Positions 48,916 to 50,554 of a stretch of DNA of 50,554 bases are shown here, piece by piece. The stretch is from a virus, in IMG/VR virus record IMGVR_UViG_3300032180_000009, positions 1 to 50,554 of that record. One strand, 5' to 3'. The position numbers and the translations under genes were made by a program. The notes under the pieces were generated by a model. The model had not been told where the DNA came from. It saw only the letters and a program-made list of their open reading frames with translations, and did not search any database. Each line of letters starts with the position of its first letter. The stretch's first letter is position 1.

Positions 48916-49370
48916 ATCCGTCTCCATTCTGTTGTCTTAAGTGTAATGAGTGTACACCCACTGCCTTCGGAGCGAACCCCTGCGGGGACTGTCACTGGCC
49001 TAGGGATGGCAGGCTGAGCGACCGTAGCTTCGCCCTTTACCACAACCCTATTCCACTTCCTTTTATGATACGCAAGTCGGTCTGTACATGGGCGTGCAGA
49101 TGGCAGGGACAGCCTGCCATCCTGTGGGCTTTCGGCCTTTGGCTTTAGTATTCCCACTGAGGTTAGCAACTGTGCAGCCACTGTGGCCTTGGCCCTATGA
49201 CCTTCATCAATGATCTCTTGCGCACTACGCATAGCCTTAGGCATTGGTGCACCCACTGGCATTATGGCTTCGCCGGTGAAATCATCAATCAATGGTGCAG
49301 CCACTGACCTGCCATCCGAGAGGCTTTCCACCTTCAACACTGGTGGGTTAGGGCGTGATTTGCGAGGCAT
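48912..49370 (-). CDS. Hypothetical early protein
   Basis: A 152-residue basic protein: DGRSVAAPLIDDFTGEAIMP, a helix (MRSAQEIIDEGHRAKATVAA), a Ser/Pro-rich linker and a beta-like end (TVPAGVRSEGSGCTLITLKT). It overlaps both the upstream and downstream genes by a few bases. No family recognised. Confidence 0.62.
   Translation of the reverse strand: MPRKSRPNPPVLKVESLSDGRSVAAPLIDDFTGEAIMPVGAPMPKAMRSAQEIIDEGHRAKATVAAQLLTSVGILKPKAESPQDGRLSLPSARPCTDRLAYHKRKWNRVVVKGEATVAQPAIPRPVTVPAGVRSEGSGCTLITLKTTEWRRI
48940..48955 (-). repeat. Repeat copy B (TACACT-N3-TACACT)
   Basis: The minus strand reads GTACACTCATTACACT, fifteen of sixteen bases like copy A at 48586-48601, placed 25 bp upstream of the start at 48915, inside the end of the upstream gene. 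Confidence 0.5.
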
Positions 49371-49582
49371 TATCTAAGTGCCTCAGTAAACCCCGCGTTT
49401 ATTGCAGGCATCAATCGACTTAACACGCTCTTTCGCAAGGCAAGCTTGCCTTCAACTGTGCCACTGCGCCCATCAGTGCATCTGCGCACACACTCAATCA
49501 ACTCCTGTTGTGTGGCATACTCAATCCACCAATCAGGCTTGTGTGTATCTAATGTATCCATCAATTGATCTATGGTGCTCAT
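49370..49582 (-). CDS. First early gene, small hypothetical protein
   Basis: A 70-residue protein from ATG 49582, preceded by GAGGGAAGG, with a helical body (STIDQLMDTLDTHKPDWWIE; ECVRRCTDGRSGTVEGKLAL). It is the first gene behind the near-consensus minus promoter (49612-49640), so it should be expressed immediately after infection. Early first genes often take over host functions; no motif shows which. Confidence 0.7.
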   Translation of the reverse strand: MSTIDQLMDTLDTHKPDWWIEYATQQELIECVRRCTDGRSGTVEGKLALRKSVLSRLMPAINAGFTEALR

Positions 49583-49611
49583 GGCCCTTCCCTCTTCCAT
49601 TGTGTCCTCAG

Positions 49612-49640
49612 ACTATACCACACCGCGCCACATTTGTCAA
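49612..49640 (-). promoter_or_regulatory. Strong early promoter
   Basis: On the minus strand TTGACA (49635-49640), a 17-bp spacer ending GCGCGGTGTGG, and TATAGT (49612-49617): almost a perfect sigma70 consensus. Transcription should start near 49605, about 23 bases before the ATG at 49582. Confidence 0.87.
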
Positions 49641-49720
49641 CGCAAATCGCGAGTGAAATCGCCATTGGCAGGTCTGTGGCCGCAGGTATTGCCCTCAGCC
49701 ACTGTCTCCGTCACCTGCCA

Positions 49721-49893
49721 TTCCCTTCAAGGTCCCCTGATACCCTCATACCACACCTAGGGTAGCCCGGCTCTGGGTCTGGGTCTAGGTCTATGTTCAT
49801 CAGGATTTTTTTTTTTAGACGAGACCCAGACCCAAGCCCTTGGCTGCCTGCCCGGGGTAGTGGTATGAGAGTATGTGAGGACCTTGAGGGGAA
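49721..49893. repeat. Large imperfect inverted repeat with T11 tract
   Basis: The inner arms TGGGTCTGGGTCT... (about 49774-49793) and AGACGAGACCCAGACCCA (49817-49834) pair closely around a loop with an 11-T run (49806-49816). Outside them, 49721-49770 pairs imperfectly with about 49850-49893 (for example CTCATACCAC with GTGGTATGAG, and CCTTCAAGG with CCTTGAGGG). It lies in the gene-free divergent region. Candidate origin, structured leader RNA or mobile-repeat remnant. Confidence 0.75.
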
Positions 49894-50047
49894 CGTGAGA
49901 TGACCTAGGTGCAGGTTAGCAGGTACGATAGCCCAAGGTGAGGCCAATGGCCCTGAGCCACTTGCGGTATGTGGAGACATGGTGATTGTAATGGTGCATG
50001 GTGTCGGGCTCCATGTGTGAGTGTGGCCTTTGGCTGGCCACACCGCG

Positions 50048-50076
50048 ATGATAGCCGAACGGCGATCCGGCGTCAA
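50048..50076 (-). promoter_or_regulatory. Minus-strand promoter of the divergent pair
   Basis: Minus-strand TTGACG (50071-50076), 17-bp spacer, TATCAT (50048-50053). One operator-like site (50078-50091) touches its -35. The transcript would run through the large inverted repeat before reaching the gene at 49582. Confidence 0.62.
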
Positions 50077-50077
50077 G

Positions 50078-50111
50078 TCACGATTTTGTGACCGCGATCA
50101 CGATTTTGTGA
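50078..50111. promoter_or_regulatory. Tandem operator-like sites TCACGATTTTGTGA
   Basis: The 14-bp sequence occurs twice, at 50078-50091 and 50098-50111, exactly 20 bp apart (about two helical turns). Each has TCAC/GTGA half-sites around six bases. The pair is framed by GTCAA (50072-50076) and TTGAC (50113-50117), the -35 boxes of two divergent promoters. A regulator bound here could control both. Confidence 0.75.
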
Positions 50112-50112
50112 A

Positions 50113-50141
50113 TTGACCGAGCCCGACCAATGTGCGATGCT
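50113..50141 (+). promoter_or_regulatory. Plus-strand promoter of the divergent pair
   Basis: TTGACC (50113-50118), 17-bp spacer ending AATGTGC, GATGCT (50136-50141). The -10 is weak, but AATGTGC also precedes the -10 of the promoter at 174-201. It lies next to an operator-like site and about 57 bases before the ATG at 50198. Confidence 0.5.
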
Positions 50142-50197
50142 GTGTGGGTCGCCGAGGCCACAGGCATTCCGCCACAGGCCGCGACATGGAGCATCAC

Positions 50198-50461
50198 ATG
50201 GCCAAGTCCCAGAACGAATACATCGCCATCAATCCCAAAGGCAAGTCTCAGGACTTCATGACTGCCTACGCCGACATGCAAGACGAGATCGAACGCCACC
50301 GCGCCACCATGCGGGACATGAGCGACCTGCTCCTCACCTGTGCCGTGGCCGAGGGCTTCGAGATCCCCAAGGGCAAGCAAGCCCGCATTGTGGCCTCACG
50401 CTTCGATGGCGCATTGCAGATCATGCTCTCGGACGTCGCACCGACGCGTCGGTCGTTCTGA
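50198..50461 (+). CDS. Small protein spanning the contig ends
   Basis: An 87-residue protein from ATG 50198 (GGAG at 50188-50191): MAKSQNEYIAINPKGKSQDF, a helix (AYADMQDEIERHRATMRDMS) and LLLTCAVAEGFEIPKGKQAR. An upstream GTG/ATG extension is less likely. Its last 28 bases lie in the terminal repeat and occur again at 1-28, so in a circular map it is the first plus-strand gene after the switch region. Possibly a regulator; no family recognised. Confidence 0.65.
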   Translation: MAKSQNEYIAINPKGKSQDFMTAYADMQDEIERHRATMRDMSDLLLTCAVAEGFEIPKGKQARIVASRFDGALQIMLSDVAPTRRSF

Positions 50462-50554
50462 TCCCGCGCTGCGGTAGCTGCACCGCACCATAGGCCCTGC
50501 CCTCAGCCGTTGGCCGGGGGTGGGGCCAAAATTTTGGCCCCACGCGAGGGCCAG
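50434..50554. repeat. Terminal direct repeat, right copy
   Basis: Identical to 1-121 over all 121 bases, including the 24-bp palindrome (here 50520-50543). See the left copy for the choice between a real terminal repeat and circular closure. Confidence 0.95.

Noticed and set aside
49711-50076. 121-codon minus ORF over the divergent region
   Set aside because: It would start inside the -35 box of the divergent promoter and its sequence is the reading of the inverted repeat (Pro/Gly/Asp runs); no ribosome binding site and no protein-like pattern.
1-50554. Diversity-generating retroelement, as in BPP-1
   Set aside because: Head genes resemble BPP-1, so I looked for a reverse transcriptase (YxDD) and template/variable repeats near the fibre genes and found none.
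1-50554. CRISPR array or lysogeny module
   Set aside because: No regularly spaced repeats and no integrase or partition gene; the duplicated operator at 50078 is only two units.
1-50554. T7-type RNA polymerase gene and its promoters
   Set aside because: No ORF carries single-subunit polymerase motifs, and the promoters seen are sigma70-like.

Overview
The window is a complete or nearly complete genome of a short-tailed (podovirus-type) tailed phage. Two convergent gene blocks fill almost all of it. The plus strand (about 250-32020) carries DNA packaging, head, tail, ejection and lysis genes. The minus strand (about 49582 down to 32001) carries early, replication and recombination genes. Bases 50434-50554 repeat bases 1-121 exactly, and a small gene (50198-50461) runs into that repeat, so the contig is either a circular map closed by a 121-base overlap or a linear genome with 121-bp direct terminal repeats. 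The head genes include relatives of Bordetella phage BPP-1 Bbp16 and Bbp19, the portal is of the podovirus head-tail connector type, and the tail and ejection genes follow the T7 gp11-gp16 order. I see no single-subunit RNA polymerase, integrase, classical repressor or reverse transcriptase. Transcription probably uses host sigma70-like polymerase, which fits the TTGACA-type promoters found. The host is probably a G+C-rich proteobacterium, perhaps an alphaproteobacterium, but this is inference.

Plus strand. A GIY-YIG nuclease and a small-terminase candidate precede the large terminase, three tiny genes, the portal, Bbp19-like protein, scaffold, an HNH homing-type endonuclease, the major capsid protein and a Bbp16-like cement protein. 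From 8.6 to 15.4 kb comes an unusual cassette. Five proteins begin with textbook Sec signal peptides, four of these have short Cys-containing domains or paired cysteines, and one is a beta-helix tailspike whose body is visibly A+T-rich. Among them sits an O-antigen ligase/polymerase-like membrane protein. Next come tail tube/nozzle proteins that share a repeated beta-domain, a gp13-like protein, ejection proteins (one with a lytic transglycosylase site and one of 1,898 residues with GNAT-like and HExxH metallopeptidase-like segments), and a lysis region with a membrane-anchored lysozyme, a permuted papain-fold hydrolase and small membrane proteins.

Minus strand. A short early block (47.5-49.6 kb) and a long operon of closely overlapping genes lead to a UvrD-like helicase, a PD-(D/E)XK nuclease with a probable iron-sulphur cluster, a Sak4-like RecA ATPase, a family A DNA polymerase and a helicase-like ATPase. 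The polymerase is split inside its proofreading exonuclease domain: Exo I and II are fused to a uracil-DNA glycosylase, Exo III is on the polymerase ORF, and a 57-codon ORF sits between them with overlapping stop/start codons on both sides. A tRNA-Thr(UGU) gene lies inside the 3' end of a SWIM zinc-finger gene.

Control region. The blocks diverge around 49.6-50.2 kb. This stretch holds a near-consensus minus-strand promoter, a large imperfect inverted repeat with a T11 tract, and a symmetric pair of divergent promoters, each next to one copy of a duplicated 14-bp operator-like site. It is the best candidate for the genetic switch or replication origin. Several genes under 60 codons were found by hand translation (21647, 34805, 39976, 43336, 45676). 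All function calls come from reading motifs; no database search was run.
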